Below, in pieces: positions 33,270 through 44,279 of a stretch of 64,000 nucleotides of DNA. The stretch is from Heliocybe sulcata. Its lineage: Eukaryota > Basidiomycota > Agaricomycetes > Gloeophyllales > Gloeophyllaceae. The translations under genes and the position numbers were made by a program. The stretch is from positions 472,591-536,590 of the forward strand of contig ML213505.1 in assembly GCA_004369045.1 (NCBI GenBank), given 5' to 3'. Numbering within the stretch: position 1 is the first letter of the stretch; each line of letters starts with the position of its first letter. The notes beneath the pieces were generated by a model. That model was not told the DNA's origin and did not search any database. It saw nothing but the letters and a program-made list of their open reading frames with translations.

Positions 33270-34676
33270 TCAAAGCTCTGGAGCACCAGTGTACTGGCCC
33301 GGGCGGTACGCGTCCTGGCCCATGTGGTGCATAGTGAGGGACGGGTGACCCATGCTTTGGCCAGTAACGATACTGGGAGAACCAGCGCTGGGCGGGTACG
33401 TGCTGGGGTCGGAAGGATCCTACGAAACGCGTCAGGACACACAGCATGCTGAGCGGTAATTAGATAGACTCACGTATAACCTCTGCGGGCCGGGCGAGTA
33501 CGGAGCTACCGAACTGTACTCAGTCGGCCCCTTGCTCATGGGTCGCTGTTCGGACATAGCGAAGGGGTCGTACATGGTAGAGGCCGGTTTCTGATTCTGC
33601 CGTCTCCGGCGCAAGACAAACCACGTTATCAGACCAGCAAGCGCCGCCAGCCCGACCCCGCCGCCCACCACGCCTCCTGCAATAGCGCCCGTGTGGCTGC
33701 TGCCGCTGCTAGAGTTGCCGTTGCCGTTGCTAGCGTTGCCGCTGGTAGGATCTGCACTAGGCCCAGTGCTGGCAGTGGTAGAATTGCTGCCACCAGGCGT
33801 GGACGGCGTTGCAGAGGCTGTGGGCTTCGGATTGGGATTTGTGGATTCAGGGGCACCTGTTTGAAGGAGTCAAGATGCATCCAGTCGGACGCTGGATGTT
33901 AGAACATACCGGTGTCACCTTCGGCAGCGACGGGGTCCCAGACATCATTCTTGCAGGCAGATCCATCAGTCTCAAGTGCGGTGTCTATAAAGGAACTACG
34001 CACCGTGTCGTTCAGGTAAGCCCATGCAGGGACCTTGGTGCCGTAGGGTATGTCTTCCGGAAAGCTGTACTCCTGTCAGTACTGTATAGCTGCAGAACCA
34101 GATGGTATAGGAACTTACGTCTGCACGTAGACCTGCGAACAATTATAACTCCATGTACTCCATCTGATTATTAGGTGCATAAGTACCCTAGGAGGGAGCC
34201 GGCTGGAACAGGCAGGCTTACGCTATGATCGTCCGGTTCTGGCATGCACCGCAGGCGCTCATGAGGTTGTACGTGACCGTGCTGCATTGACATTGGTTTG
34301 CGGTGGCTTGCGTAGGGCCGATGTAATGGTGGTCGGCGGGGAGAGAAGCGATGTTGTACTCTACAAGTTCGCGCGTCAGTAAGCGCCGGTGCCAGATGCC
34401 AGCACGAGGCGGCTCACCTCCACCATTGCACGCTCCCGCAAGGTAGGACGCCACTTGACACGGATTTTGATTGAGGGAGTTGGCAGTCTACGCGATGGAC
34501 AGAGGAATTAGCTCTTCCTCCGACAACGGGCGCGTACGTCCTTTTTGCACAGCACGTACCCAGTTGTAGATGGAGCACGTAACATCAGATGTCTGTGCGT
34601 ACGCTCCCGGCAAGAACGAGACCAGGAGCTCCGCCACAATCCCTGCGGCGAGGACTACTTTGCTGCTCGTGAACAT
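33270..34676 (-). CDS. Secreted-domain, single-pass membrane protein, cysteine-rich (paralogue B)
   Basis: Paralogue of the gene at 5435-7104, function unknown. ATG at 34674-34676 starts a signal peptide (FTSSKVVLAAGIVAELLVSF, then LPGAYA), then CSIYNWV. Exons give NSLNQNPCQVASYLAGACNG, EYNIASLPADHHYIGP, the cysteine motif CQCSTVTYNLMSACGACQ, FPEDIPYGTKVPAWAYL, a Ser/Thr/Asn/Gly-rich stalk, HTGAIAGGVVGGGVGLAALA followed by GLITWFVLRRRRQ (membrane span with basic stop-transfer) and a cytosolic tail with YDPFAMSEQRPMS. A final intron (about 33419-33474) joins QRLY to DPSDPSTYPPSAG; TGA at 33270-33272 after GAPEL. The stalk is much more Ser/Thr-rich than in paralogue A. Six or so introns. Confidence 0.76.
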
Positions 34677-36180
34677 GCTTGAATGGGAGGATGGCCGCAA
34701 AGAGGAGCGAGGGCGGGCATCTTGGGCACGCAGCGGTCTATGAATAAAAGGAGGCGTCTAATGCTAGCGCTTGCGCTCAGGGACGTACACTGCCACCTGC
34801 TAGACAGGCTCTTTTGGATATGGTACTATCCTGTGCCTTATGGGGACTCGTCGTCCTCCCGCTGAAACTTCCTCATACTTTACACCGCCCTCTCGTAATC
34901 CGATGTAGCATGTGTTGATTGAAAGGAAAATGCACATAAGGGGGTTAAAGCGGACGGTAAGAATAATCAGCAATTAGCGCCGCATCACCGGCATCAAGCA
35001 GGATCAAGTACAGCCTCTCTTCCCTATTCATCAGTTGATCCAATATGCATGCTACTCAGGCCTCAGGCCTCAGACTCCAGACAGCTGATCGGTGAGAGTG
35101 TCGAGACTCAGGCGCATTAAGTCAAAGCATTCCCTAGGGAAAGTAGCTATGATATACTCTGTATCATGTACCCGAGTGACAGACGGTTGATAAGACAAGT
35201 GTTCCACCTCGCGGAAGTCTACAAGTCCCTGTGCCTTGCGTGACAGCGCCTTTGAGGCCTTCGTCGACGCCACACTCCAGTGGCCTGGCTCCTCACGAAT
35301 ATCCTCTTCGGTTGTTAATCACGCTCTGGCATCATTGCATATCGCTGGGGAGATGACTCTAATTGCTGAAGCGCTGACAGCTGACATAAAGGAGGTTACA
35401 CAGGTTTTGCTAGGTAAGGGGTGAAGCATTATCAAAGACATAGCTATCGGGAGGACAGGAGCGGGTATGCGAGCGCGAAGCGAGCGAGAAACGAAAACCA
35501 TTCCAGTCGAGAATATACGCCGTTCCCAAGCCATAACAGGGGAAGATGCTGGTCCACGATGACCGTCCAAGCAACCGGATATCCGAATACCGGCGTAACG
35601 CACAGATCCAAGTATACATGGCCCAGGATAGTTCAGCCTCAGTGTACCATCTGAGGAGGAAGGAGCAAACCAGATGTGTTATTTTCGGATGAAGAGCCCA
35701 GAGAACCCCACCAGTCAAGACAGCGACAAGCAACACAATTGAACCAAAACGAAGACAGAGAGTAGACCAATTCTAACGACTAAAGGCGATTAGAAAATGT
35801 CAGTGACTCCGTCACAGACTTTCAGTTGGAATGACTGAGAGATTGAACCGAGCAGACATTAGAAGCATCGCAAAGCCGAGGCAGACAGCTTTCCAAAGTC
35901 CCAGCAGCACATCTGCATCTCCTGGAGACACGAATCGGAATATTTGCAGCGCTAATCATGGTGGCAAAGGGCGTTGCTGAAGCTCTGAAGCGCTGAAGGC
36001 GTAAAGTGCAGGCGATCAATATATCGATGAATGGTCGGCGCGAAGTCCGACTTCTGAATGAGTGTGACACAGCGTGAGACTCTTTTTTGGTCACGCTGTA
36101 TAGTCGTCACCAGCCACCCGGGCCACACTCGTGGTTCGTCGACGATACGCGAAAGCCTGTAATTCCTCAAGATCTCCGTA
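34677..36180. other. Intergenic region between divergent genes
   Basis: About 1.5 kb between the membrane-protein gene (minus) and RPL7 (plus). A hydrophobic minus-strand frame near 35.4-35.7 kb has no ATG and no recognisable domain and is not called. A pyrimidine-rich stretch just upstream of 36100 fits the strong promoter expected for a ribosomal-protein gene. Confidence 0.45.
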
Positions 36181-37335
36181 ATGGCCCCTTCAACGACGTG
36201 CGTATGCTGGTTCAATGGACTGTACATCCTAGTCTAACCTATTACTGGTCCTCAGCGTCCCGAGCACTTCGGTTGGTGGAAAATCATGTTGCAGGACTCG
36301 CCTGACCCTGAACTTATGACCTTGTTCACAGGACATCGAGGTCCCGGAGACTCTCCTCAAGAAACGCAAGCAAAACGAAAAGGCTCGGGAGGAGCGTCTT
36401 GCAGCGGCCACGGAGGCTCGTAAGGTGAGCAGTCGTTCTAATCTAAATGCGATTTGCTTTGTAGGATGCATACTTCTTTCAAGAATGGCTAGTGTGGCTT
36501 TGTCCTACGATGTCGCTTTCTAAAATACCATCTTTCGGGACTGACTCTTATAATTCTGCTTTTCCGCCCAAATCAGAAACTGACCCAGATCTTTCAATCA
36601 GGCTGCCAAGGCCAAGCGCGAGGTTGTCTTCAAGCGCGCGGAGTCATATGTCAAGGAGTATCTTGAGAAGGAGCGGGAGGAGGTCCGGTTAAAGCGTGCT
36701 GCACGCTCTGCAGGGGATTTCTACGTTGCTGGCCAGCCCAAGGTCTACTTCGTTGTCCGTATCCGAGGGTGAGTTACTTCCTCAGTCCCGTCGAGGTTCC
36801 GCCTAAGACAACCGGGTCAGTATCAACGAGATTGCACCCAAGCCCCGTAAAATCCTCCAGCTCCTTCGCCTGCTCCAGATCAACAACGGTGTCTTCGTTA
36901 AGGTCACGAAGGCGACGCAGCAGATGCTACGTCTGGTCGAGCCTTATGTCACCTACGGCGAGCCCAACCTGAAGACGGTCCGTGAGCTCATCTACAAGCG
37001 CGGCTACGGCAAGGTCGACAAGCAGCGCATCCCCCTCACTTCCAACGCCATCATCGAGCAGACGCTTGGCAAGTACGACATCCTGTCCGTGGAGGACCTC
37101 GTCCACGAGATTTTCACTGCAGGCCCCAACTTCAAGCAGGTATGTACACGTCGCTCTCCACCGGAAGACAGAGGTCATTTATCATAATATCTAGGCCGCC
37201 AACTTCTTATGGCCGTTCAAGCTCTCCAACCCTACCGGTGGATGGAGGACGCGCAAGTTCAAGCACTACGTTCAGGGTGGTGACTTCGGCAACCGGGAAA
37301 CGAACATCAACAAGCTCATCCGGCAGATGAACTAA
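36181..37335 (+). CDS. RPL7: 60S ribosomal protein L7 (uL30)
   Basis: Structural protein of the large ribosomal subunit. ATG at 36181; exon 1 of 17 nt, then a 16-nt micro-exon (CGTCCCGAGCACTTCG at about 36256-36271) and a third exon give [20 protein letters not shown], which then runs into [20 protein letters not shown]. After an intron come [40 protein letters not shown] across an intron, [50 protein letters not shown], and after the last intron [28 protein letters not shown] and INKLIRQMN with TAA at 37333-37335. Full-length and intact. Several introns near the 5' end are typical of basidiomycete ribosomal-protein genes. Confidence 0.93.
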
Positions 37336-37789
37336 ATCGTATCGTTGCCTCTGGTGCCAGGTGATGGACCGGGCGGAGAGAGTGAGGTTTCCGGCGCTGG
37401 GGTATGCCTGGCACGCATGAGACATGTTTATTTCTACTGTTGTCTACGCCTCGTATGCCATATGACAAAACTGCTTGCATGTCAGGGTCCGCGGTGAAAA
37501 GCGCTCTTCGAAGCGATTCACACATGGGTTGTCGTGATTGGGTTTGGCAGGCTTGCTTGGATTCTTAAGCATGTGCTGGACAGACACTCCTTTCATGATA
37601 TTGGTGCCATCCATAGCAGCGTAACAGTCATTTACAAGCATCACTCATGATGTTCCAACGAGTACAAGATTGCGGGTATTAAAGGCGAGGGACAAAGCGC
37701 CAGGCTCGTCAAATCAAGTCGTTACCGCTCTATGGTCCGTCTGCTCGTATTCCCCCCAACTCTCCACTGATAACCATGGCAGAGCGCAA
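37336..37789. other. Intergenic region between convergent genes
   Basis: About 450 bp holding the RPL7 3' UTR and the end of the coiled-coil gene on the other strand. No other feature seen. Confidence 0.5.
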
Positions 37790-39135
37790 TCACAACAAAG
37801 CTGACCTGATCGTGCTGACAGGCGAGACGGTAGTCGTGATGATAGGCCGTTGTCTGCCACCGGGAGGAGGTTCCCCGGAAGGCACTCGCATCTTTCGAGG
37901 CACCTGCACCAACCTGTCAGTGGAACATTTCGGCGGTGAATACTCACGACAAACATACCCCGATAGCAGACAAGATGGCGTTTATATATTGTTCGCGGCT
38001 CATTGGTCCGGTCCCCTCTCCCGGTACCTGCAAATCGTAGTATGCCACGATCTGTTGGGCCTCATCGAGGGTCAAACGATACAGCTTTTTCATCTTCTGG
38101 GGGAAGATAGGAGAGGCAGCAGGACGTTCGATGGGCGTGCCGACAGTAGTGGGCGAAGCAGCGGATCTGGAATTGGTACGCATAGACAGAGGCGAGGGAG
38201 GAGCGCCATTGACCGCGCCCACAGGACTTGAAGTAGCCGAAGGTCTTGAAGTAGCCGAAGGTAACTTGAGGCGAGGGTACGGCGGCTTTATCGGATGGTG
38301 CTCGAACTCGGAGTGGGGTGGAATAGCAGCGTGAAAACGCTTGATGTCACTAATGGTGTCCGTTTAGAGTGAGCTCTAGGAAGCGCTGATAAACTCACAA
38401 GTTGTGCAATTTCACCCTATCGTTCCACAGCTTGGTCTGGCTGTCCGCAATCTTGCTCCTTAACGATTCTGGAATCTGGGAGTCTAACTGCGGGAGGTTA
38501 GTGACAGATCATCCGACCATTCATAGAGGAGCTACGGCATACTTACCACCCTCGCAACTCTTGCTTTCAGATCCTTATTCACGAGATCTTCGATGATGCC
38601 CTTCGCCTGTTGCATCAATACGTCCCGAACATAGTTCTCCACGCTGGCACGCAACTTCTCCTTCTCCTCCTCGATTCTCTGTTTGCGGTTCACGTCGCGG
38701 TCTGCTAGCTCCTGCTTGAGCAGGTTTATCTGGCGACAGTCATAAACTCTCAGTTTCCGCTCGATACTTGCAAATATGCTGCTCCCCAAAAGGGGCTTAA
38801 TGGCTCAGTCATCTCACCTGCTCCAGCGCCACGATCGCCTGGGTCAGTATGGCGACTTTCTGGAACTCCTCGGACAATGCGTCGACCGCCTTGCCCATAA
38901 GAGCCGTTCGGAGATTCATAGAGGCAAAGAGGTCGCGCATTGCAACGCGCTCGGGTGACATGGATCTACCATCGATGGCGGATGTCGATGGATGGGGCGT
39001 CGTATCGTCCCCCGACTTCGCGTCTGCGCCACTGGTAGCGGCGGTGGCTATCTCTGTATTCTGCGTTCTGGGGGAGGCCGGTGGAGACGGCTGCTGAGGA
39101 GTCGGTGTATTCCTCTCGGTATTGTTTCTGCCCAT
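37790..39135 (-). CDS. Uncharacterised coiled-coil protein
   Basis: I do not recognise the family. ATG at 39133-39135 opens a polar Thr/Pro/Ser-rich N terminus (MGRNNTERNTPTPQQPSPPA), then SPERVAMRDLFASMNLRTAL and AVDALSEEFQKVAILTQAIV. After an intron comes a strongly charged predicted coiled coil (INLLKQELADRDVNRKQRIE, KLRASVENYVRDVLMQQ, VNKDLKARVAR), then IPESLRSKIADSQTKLW and a Pro/Ser linker rich in SATS repeats (two near-identical 15-nt copies near 38235-38260). The C-terminal region has LYRLTLDEAQQIVAYYDLQV and SREQYINAILSAIG, which is helical and looks conserved. A frame ends at 37944, but a GTATGT donor there and an acceptor near 37916 give a Pro-rich basic tail ending at 37790. The exact 3' end is uncertain. 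Confidence 0.6.
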
Positions 39136-40876
39136 GCTTTATAACTGTTGTTGCCAAGAAGGTCAATGAAGGACAGGTGCGACACCAAGTGGTAAGCCGG
39201 AGAGTAGTGGTTGCAAGGGCTGGAACGAGAGAAGGAGGACGGCGTCCAATGCGATATCTATTATATAGCGCACTTTTGAAGAAGGGCTATCGATGAAAAG
39301 GGGCTGTGAACTCGAAGCAGTACGTGTACACGGAGACGAAGTACTCCTGATTTCATTATGGCTATTCCTAGTCCAACATAACTCACTGGTTGGTCTAGAT
39401 ATCTTCCGCGTGTCCTTCAACGAGGCTTCAACGAGGACGGCGATACGGGTCATGCGCCATTTACAGGTTTTCTCAGGAAGAAGGATAACCAGGGAAGGCA
39501 ATCCGCTGCATAATAAGCAGAGTAGCCGCCAACTGATATAGAAAGTATCCTGCTCTTAGGTACGCAGACCAGCGGTTATTCACCACCAGCTCATGGCGAA
39601 TATACAGCCTTCTCCGGAGTCAGCGGATGAAGGTCGCCCTTTGCTACATATTCAGTGCGGAGGCTGAACGTGAACTGTAAGTGAGTGCTCAGACTTCAGA
39701 CTCGCACTCAATATTTGACTCTTCCGGGAGGCAAGTTGAATTCCCATGTTCGTGTCGACGTTGTTATTTACATATGGCCTCCATCGAGAGCAAGTGGTGC
39801 AGTCTCGGTCAATGAAGTAATGGCGGCACTTCCATCACCGACTGGAGTCACTACTCATTTGCTGCTGCGGGAGTGGAGTCTGCTGGGCAGCCGTGCGAGA
39901 CTTCTCAGACTCTCTGCGATCCTGCAAAGAACCACAAGTATTGCAGCATCATTGAACTGGCCTTTCTGCAACGGGAGCATTCACCCTCAGCCGGGTATCA
40001 GCGGGCCAGATGCGGCACGCTTCGGCTGGCAAAGGAGACGCTGTCTATATGCATGTTATGCCCATCAGTTATCAAGGGGTGAGCGTCCAGATACTTGCAC
40101 GTAAGGAAATCGAGCAGCTTCTGAGGTGCATATGCTCACCATCACGGTTCTTCTAGTCTCTGTGGCAGGGATGCCATATATAGGCCGGGCTCGCACCAAG
40201 CCATCAGTCCTGAGCAGGAAGCTTTCGGCCTGCAGTACCGGGGACGACTGTCTGCCGTTGAAAACATGCTATGTCGCACATGCATTACCCCGGACGCGAG
40301 CTACCCGGAATTTCTTCACCCGTACTGGGCGCTGCCGAAGACGATCGGATCACTAGTCACTTCGGGGCTATCACTCTCCCAGTGCCCTATTCGGTGAACT
40401 GTGGTATGTCCGTCCTTATTGTAATGCGACCAACTGCTTAGCTCTCATGCACTGCTCTGGCCGCGGCTGTCCGGAACCGGGTGTTGTTAACTACTCAGGC
40501 TGTCGACTCTCGCACTCTTGTTGGGATGGTGCCGGTGGACATCTGCAGCCCGGCGCCCCGAGGCTAATCATAGCAATGACGTTCTCTTCGGGGAGTATCA
40601 TGATGAGAACTTCATGGATCTCACGCAATTCAACGTCAGGACTTCTTCATGGGTCAGAACGCTGAAGTTACTTTTGGCTCCCGTGCCATTTGATCATACC
40701 CTTGATGGTTTGGGGCTCTGCGTGAATCGTCCGTGATAAATGCACCGTTCGTCTGCAGTGACCCTGCTTCGACATCTCCGCTGCCCCCGCGCCCTTTCTA
40801 TGTTTTAAGGGCTTCGCGGGTGCTGTGTTTTCCCGTTCAAGAGAGTCTTAGGCATTACTGCCGGCGAGCATAAAGG
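39136..40876. other. Intergenic region with an unresolved candidate
   Basis: About 1.7 kb. The first ~700 bp show nothing beyond the promoter side of the coiled-coil gene. The 39.8-40.7 kb part contains plus-strand frames that splice together plausibly and are listed separately at low confidence. Confidence 0.45.
39873..40736 (+). CDS. Unresolved spliced open frame, possible uncharacterised gene
   Basis: No family recognised and no start ATG chosen (the first frame begins without one, so an upstream exon would be needed). The frame has CETSQTLCDPAKNHKYC and SIIELAFLQREHSPSAG and ends at a GG|gtgagc donor near 40079. An acceptor (ttctag) near 40156 keeps phase and gives LCGRDAIYRPGSHQAISPEQ, FGLQYRGRLSAVENMLCRTC and SYPEFLHPYWALPKTIGS. 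A later frame has SNDVLFGEYHDENFMDLTQF and PFDHTLDGLGLC, ending at 40736. Clustered cysteines and preserved phase over one intron suggest a real or recently decayed gene; it may also be chance. Confidence 0.25.
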
Positions 40877-42155
40877 ATGGCATCCTCGACAGAGTCCATG
40901 TCCCTCAGATATGCCCAGTTTTTTGGGGTGATGACTGGGTTAATGGCATATGGTACGTCTGACGCTATCCCGTGGACGGTCATAAGCTGAGTGACATTCT
41001 CAGGCATTCACTTTACGCTCTTCATCATCACCGCCTTTTTTCTCCTTAAACAACGCCACACCATGCGCCGCGCCTCTTTCTACCTTTTGTACATATGCGT
41101 CCAGTTCTGCCTGAGCTCGATCGGGATGTGGCGCGACGTCTTGGCGGAGACTGTCTCATACCTTGAGCATGGAAATGATCCAAGCGTTGCAGGACCGATT
41201 GAATATTATAATGTTTACTTCCGGTCGCCGCCCGAGTGGGTCAGCGTGCTCGCCTTTGCTGCATGTACTTGGTTGCAAGATGGGTTACTGGTAAGTGCCA
41301 CTTGTATATTCCATTCCTTCAATGTAATAACGGACTCTAGTTATACAGATGCCTGCTATTCTACGCATCCAGACCAGTCGTGATAATCATTCCCACCTTG
41401 ATCTTCCTCTCATCGATAGGTTAGCCCCCTCCATTGCATTTATTTCCTCTACTGAAGCCCTCTACGAACCAGTAACCTCCATTCTTTTCATAATCTCCGT
41501 GGCCACCAGCCGTGACCTCTACGGCTCGCATTCCATTAACCTCGGCGTGCCCTACTGGGCGCTCTCCATCTCGTTCAACCTTGTCGTGACTCTTCTCATC
41601 ATAGCAAGACTCTGGTTTATGCGGCGCGACGTACAGCGCTCGCTTACACCCGACGCTGCCAGCGTCTACACGAGCGTGGGCGCGATGCTAGTCGAGAGTG
41701 CGGCCTTGTATTCGGTGACGGGCCTGTTGTTTATTGCGTGCTATGCACGAGATAACAAGGCGCAGTATGTATTGATTACGTGGCTGGGGCAGTTCGAGGT
41801 CGGCGTTTCTTCATATCCATATCCCCTCCTGAAACCTTACAATTTACTCTTTGTCCAGTCAATCTCACCTCTCTTGATCATTCTCCGCGTCGCGCAAGGC
41901 CACGCCTGGTCAAGCACCGTCCCGGCGCCCGTCATGAGTCCTTCGAAGCCGAACGTTATCCGCCTGAAGCACATGCGCAGCGCGCGGAAGGAAGGGCAGG
42001 CAGCGTCGGGCGTGTCGGTGACCGTGGAGACTATCACGGGCGAGCCTGGGATTGCGCCGTCGGTGCAGCCGGAGGATGAGAAGTGGCATAGGCTGGGGGT
42101 TAAGAATGTTGATGTGGCGGATTGTGAGGCTGGAGGGCAGGCTTGGGTTGTTTAG
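40877..42155 (+). CDS. Seven-transmembrane hypothetical protein
   Basis: Integral membrane protein of a family common in Agaricomycetes, function unknown. ATG at 40877; exon 1 has SLRYAQFFGVMTGLMAYG, spliced to IHFTLFIITAFFLLKQRHTM (TM1-2). Then YLLYICVQFCLSSIGMW, EWVSVLAFAACTWLQDGLL, an intron, LYRCLLFYASRPVVIIIPTL, LYEPVTSILFIISVA, WALSISFNLVVTLLIIARLW with a following FMRRDV, YTSVGAMLVESAALYSV and GLLFIACYARD. An intron near 41797-41855 precedes SISPLLIILRVAQGHAW, then a polar cytosolic tail of about 80 residues ends WVV and TAG at 42153-42155. Seven hydrophobic segments and the short loop lengths suggest receptor-like topology; no ligand can be inferred. Confidence 0.72.
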
Positions 42156-42858
42156 GTGACGTATGGATAAGGCGTATTTGCGTGCTTCACTGGCTTTGCT
42201 GTATCTGCAGGAATGTATAACAAATAATAAACGATTCCACTGGATAGCCAGCGTCTAAGATCAGCTCCGCATGCTGCATTCTCGCAGCAGCCATTACCCT
42301 CCGTTCGCTTCTATTCGGACCTCTCCCTCTTTCTCTCTGATTTCGTGGCTGGTTTCGTTCTCGGCCACAGCGCGTTTGCGCACACGTGCGTGACTAGTGT
42401 AATGTAATAGTCCTTTTTTGGCAGCATCAGCGCCCTTTAGGGAAGTTGTGGCGGATCCCGGTTTTTCGTTGCAGCTCAATCCAGATATTCGCGGCAAATT
42501 TTCTGACCTCGTGATCAGTGTCATCGCCGCCGCAGTACATACGAGCCTGCGGTCTTCACTTGTCGGTGCAAATGCAGACTCTTGTTCGATATGGATCGTG
42601 CGCACGAAAGGCCCTGTCCGTAGTGGTCGATCTCTGCGCCGAACGGGGCGCACCACCCGCCTCGTCGGTATAGGATAACGCATTGAGAGCTATGGGGTAC
42701 CACCGGAGTCCAGCGACGACGAGAAGGTGGGAGGGAGAATCCACCAACCACGCACTCGACTGGCGGACGCTCTCTCCTCCCTCCCCAACGCATAACCCAA
42801 ATATATTAATACAATACGATACAAAAATATAAGCATACATGATTCCTTCCACCTCAGC
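42156..42858. other. Intergenic region between convergent genes
   Basis: About 700 bp between the stop of the 7-TM gene and the stop of the dioxygenase. An AATAATAAA polyadenylation-like motif at about 42224-42233. No further feature recognised. Confidence 0.55.
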
Positions 42859-43943
42859 TCACACCCCGAACGCGACAGTCACGCTTCCGTAGATCGCAGA
42901 GAGTACTTTTACCTTGCCCGCCATGTCCGTTCCTTCGAGAGGCCCGAGGCCGGCGCCGGCGGCGACGTAGATGGGCACGAAGTGCTCTGCGCGCGGGTGC
43001 GCGAGGCGGAAGGAGGGGTGACGGACGAGGGTGAGGAGGGGGTTGGGCTGTGTATGAGGTGCGTCGGAATCGAAGTGAGCGAAGGATGAGGAGTTGAAGG
43101 GGAGAAGGAGCAACGCACCGAGGGAGAAGTGACAGCGTCGAGTACGGCTTGTTGGAAGTCGTGGTACGGTTTCTTTGCGAGCGTGGGCGAGAAGGAGGAA
43201 AAGTCCCGCAGGTTGTGGATGGTGAGGCCACCAGATAGGACCAGTATATTCTCTTCCCTGCGGGTGCGTCAGTCTGGCGTCAGTAGTATGGTGGGCGGAG
43301 ACGCGGCGCACCTGAGCTTGCTCACGGCAGCGCCGACCGCCCAATTCTTCTCTGGACTGAGACTCGCATCGATGCTCACCTGGACGATGGGAACGTCCAT
43401 GAAATCGTCCCCGAACATGATGCGGAAGGGCACAAAGACGCCGTGATCGAGCCCCGGGCCCTGGAACCCCCGCCCGTCGTGCCCGCGCGGCTCGAGCTTG
43501 TTCGTCAAGCGCGCGAGCTGGCCCGCGTCCTTGAAGCACTCGACGACGCGGTTCGCGAGGGCGGTGTCCCCGCGCGACTTGAACTGCAGCTCGTAGAGGG
43601 CCTTGTCGAAGCCGTAGTAGTCCATGAGCAGCGGGTTTTGGGCGCCGTAGTCGGTGACGAGGCGCTCCCCAGAGGTCTCCCAGTGCGCGGAGAAGACGAC
43701 GATGCCGCGGGGGCTGTATTTGGAGAGGAGGGTGGGCCCGAAGTCGGCGAGGAACTGGGCGAGGGGGCCGGTGGGGCCCATGTGGGCGGAGACGGGGTCG
43801 GAGGGGGAGCGGGAGGAGGGTGGGGAGGCGAGCATGGGGGAGCCGTGGGCGAAGAAGAAAGCGGGGATTTTGGGCGGGGAGGAGGGCAGGGAGGCGAGGG
43901 CGGCTTGCCACTCGGTGCGGGTGGTGGGCAGAGAGGAGGCCAT
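42859..43943 (-). CDS. Class III extradiol ring-cleavage dioxygenase, LigB/4,5-DOPA dioxygenase type
   Basis: Non-haem iron enzyme of the LigB superfamily; relatives cleave catechols such as DOPA. From ATG 43941-43943: MASSLPTTRTEWQAALASL, IPAFFFAHGSPML (first metal His), GPTGPLAQFLADFG, GIVVFSAHWETSGERL (His), NPLLMDYYGFDKALYELQF, PGLDHGVFVPFRIM (His), VPIVQVSIDASLSPEKNW, an intron, ENILVLSGGLTIHNLRDF (His), and after a further intron LTLVRHPSFRLAHPRAEHF and PIYVAAGAGLG, ending VTVAFGV and TGA at 42859-42861. All four expected histidines are visible. The frame stays open upstream to an ATG at 44250-44252 and includes a hydrophobic stretch (LLAALITLTLAILFRKLFP), so a membrane-anchored or targeted longer form is possible; family N termini favour 43943. 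Very high G+C. Confidence 0.87.
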
Positions 43944-44279
43944 GGTGGAGAGCGAGGGTTTGGAGGGAAAGAGTTTGCGGAACAGGATGGCGAGGGTCAG
44001 GGTGATTAGCGCGGCGAGGAGGGTGCGCGGAATGGAAGCCACGGTGGAAGACTGGCGCTGCAAGAGCTGGTGCAAGGCATTTATACAGAAGCTGCGTACG
44101 AGTAAGCTGGTCGACCGTTGGTAAAGAGGATAAGCGCGTAGCCGTAAGCATTTGCTAAGCAGGATTACGCCACCGTGCCCTAACCTTGCCATGCGCGATC
44201 GCGTCTGTGGCGCTGCTGCCCTCGCGTGCCTGTTTGAATTGCTCTGATTCATACAGTAGCAGTCACATCACCTGAAGTT
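43944..44279. promoter_or_regulatory. Divergent intergenic region between dioxygenase and HRQ1
   Basis: About 335 bp between two divergent start codons, so it should contain both promoters unless the longer dioxygenase start is used. A GCGATCGC-type palindrome lies at about 44194-44202. Confidence 0.45.

Noticed and set aside
35070-35736. Hydrophobic minus-strand frames that could be a small membrane protein
   Set aside because: The hydrophobic frame has no ATG before an upstream stop, the second frame joins only through a guessed intron, and no family motif is visible.
43443-44124. Plus-strand Gly/Arg/Glu-rich frames
   Set aside because: Antisense shadows of the dioxygenase gene, with composition driven by high G+C.
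42859-44151. Long minus-strand Arg/Pro/His-rich frame
   Set aside because: Most of it is a shadow of the LigB dioxygenase in another frame in very G+C-rich sequence; only its last part is the true terminal exon.
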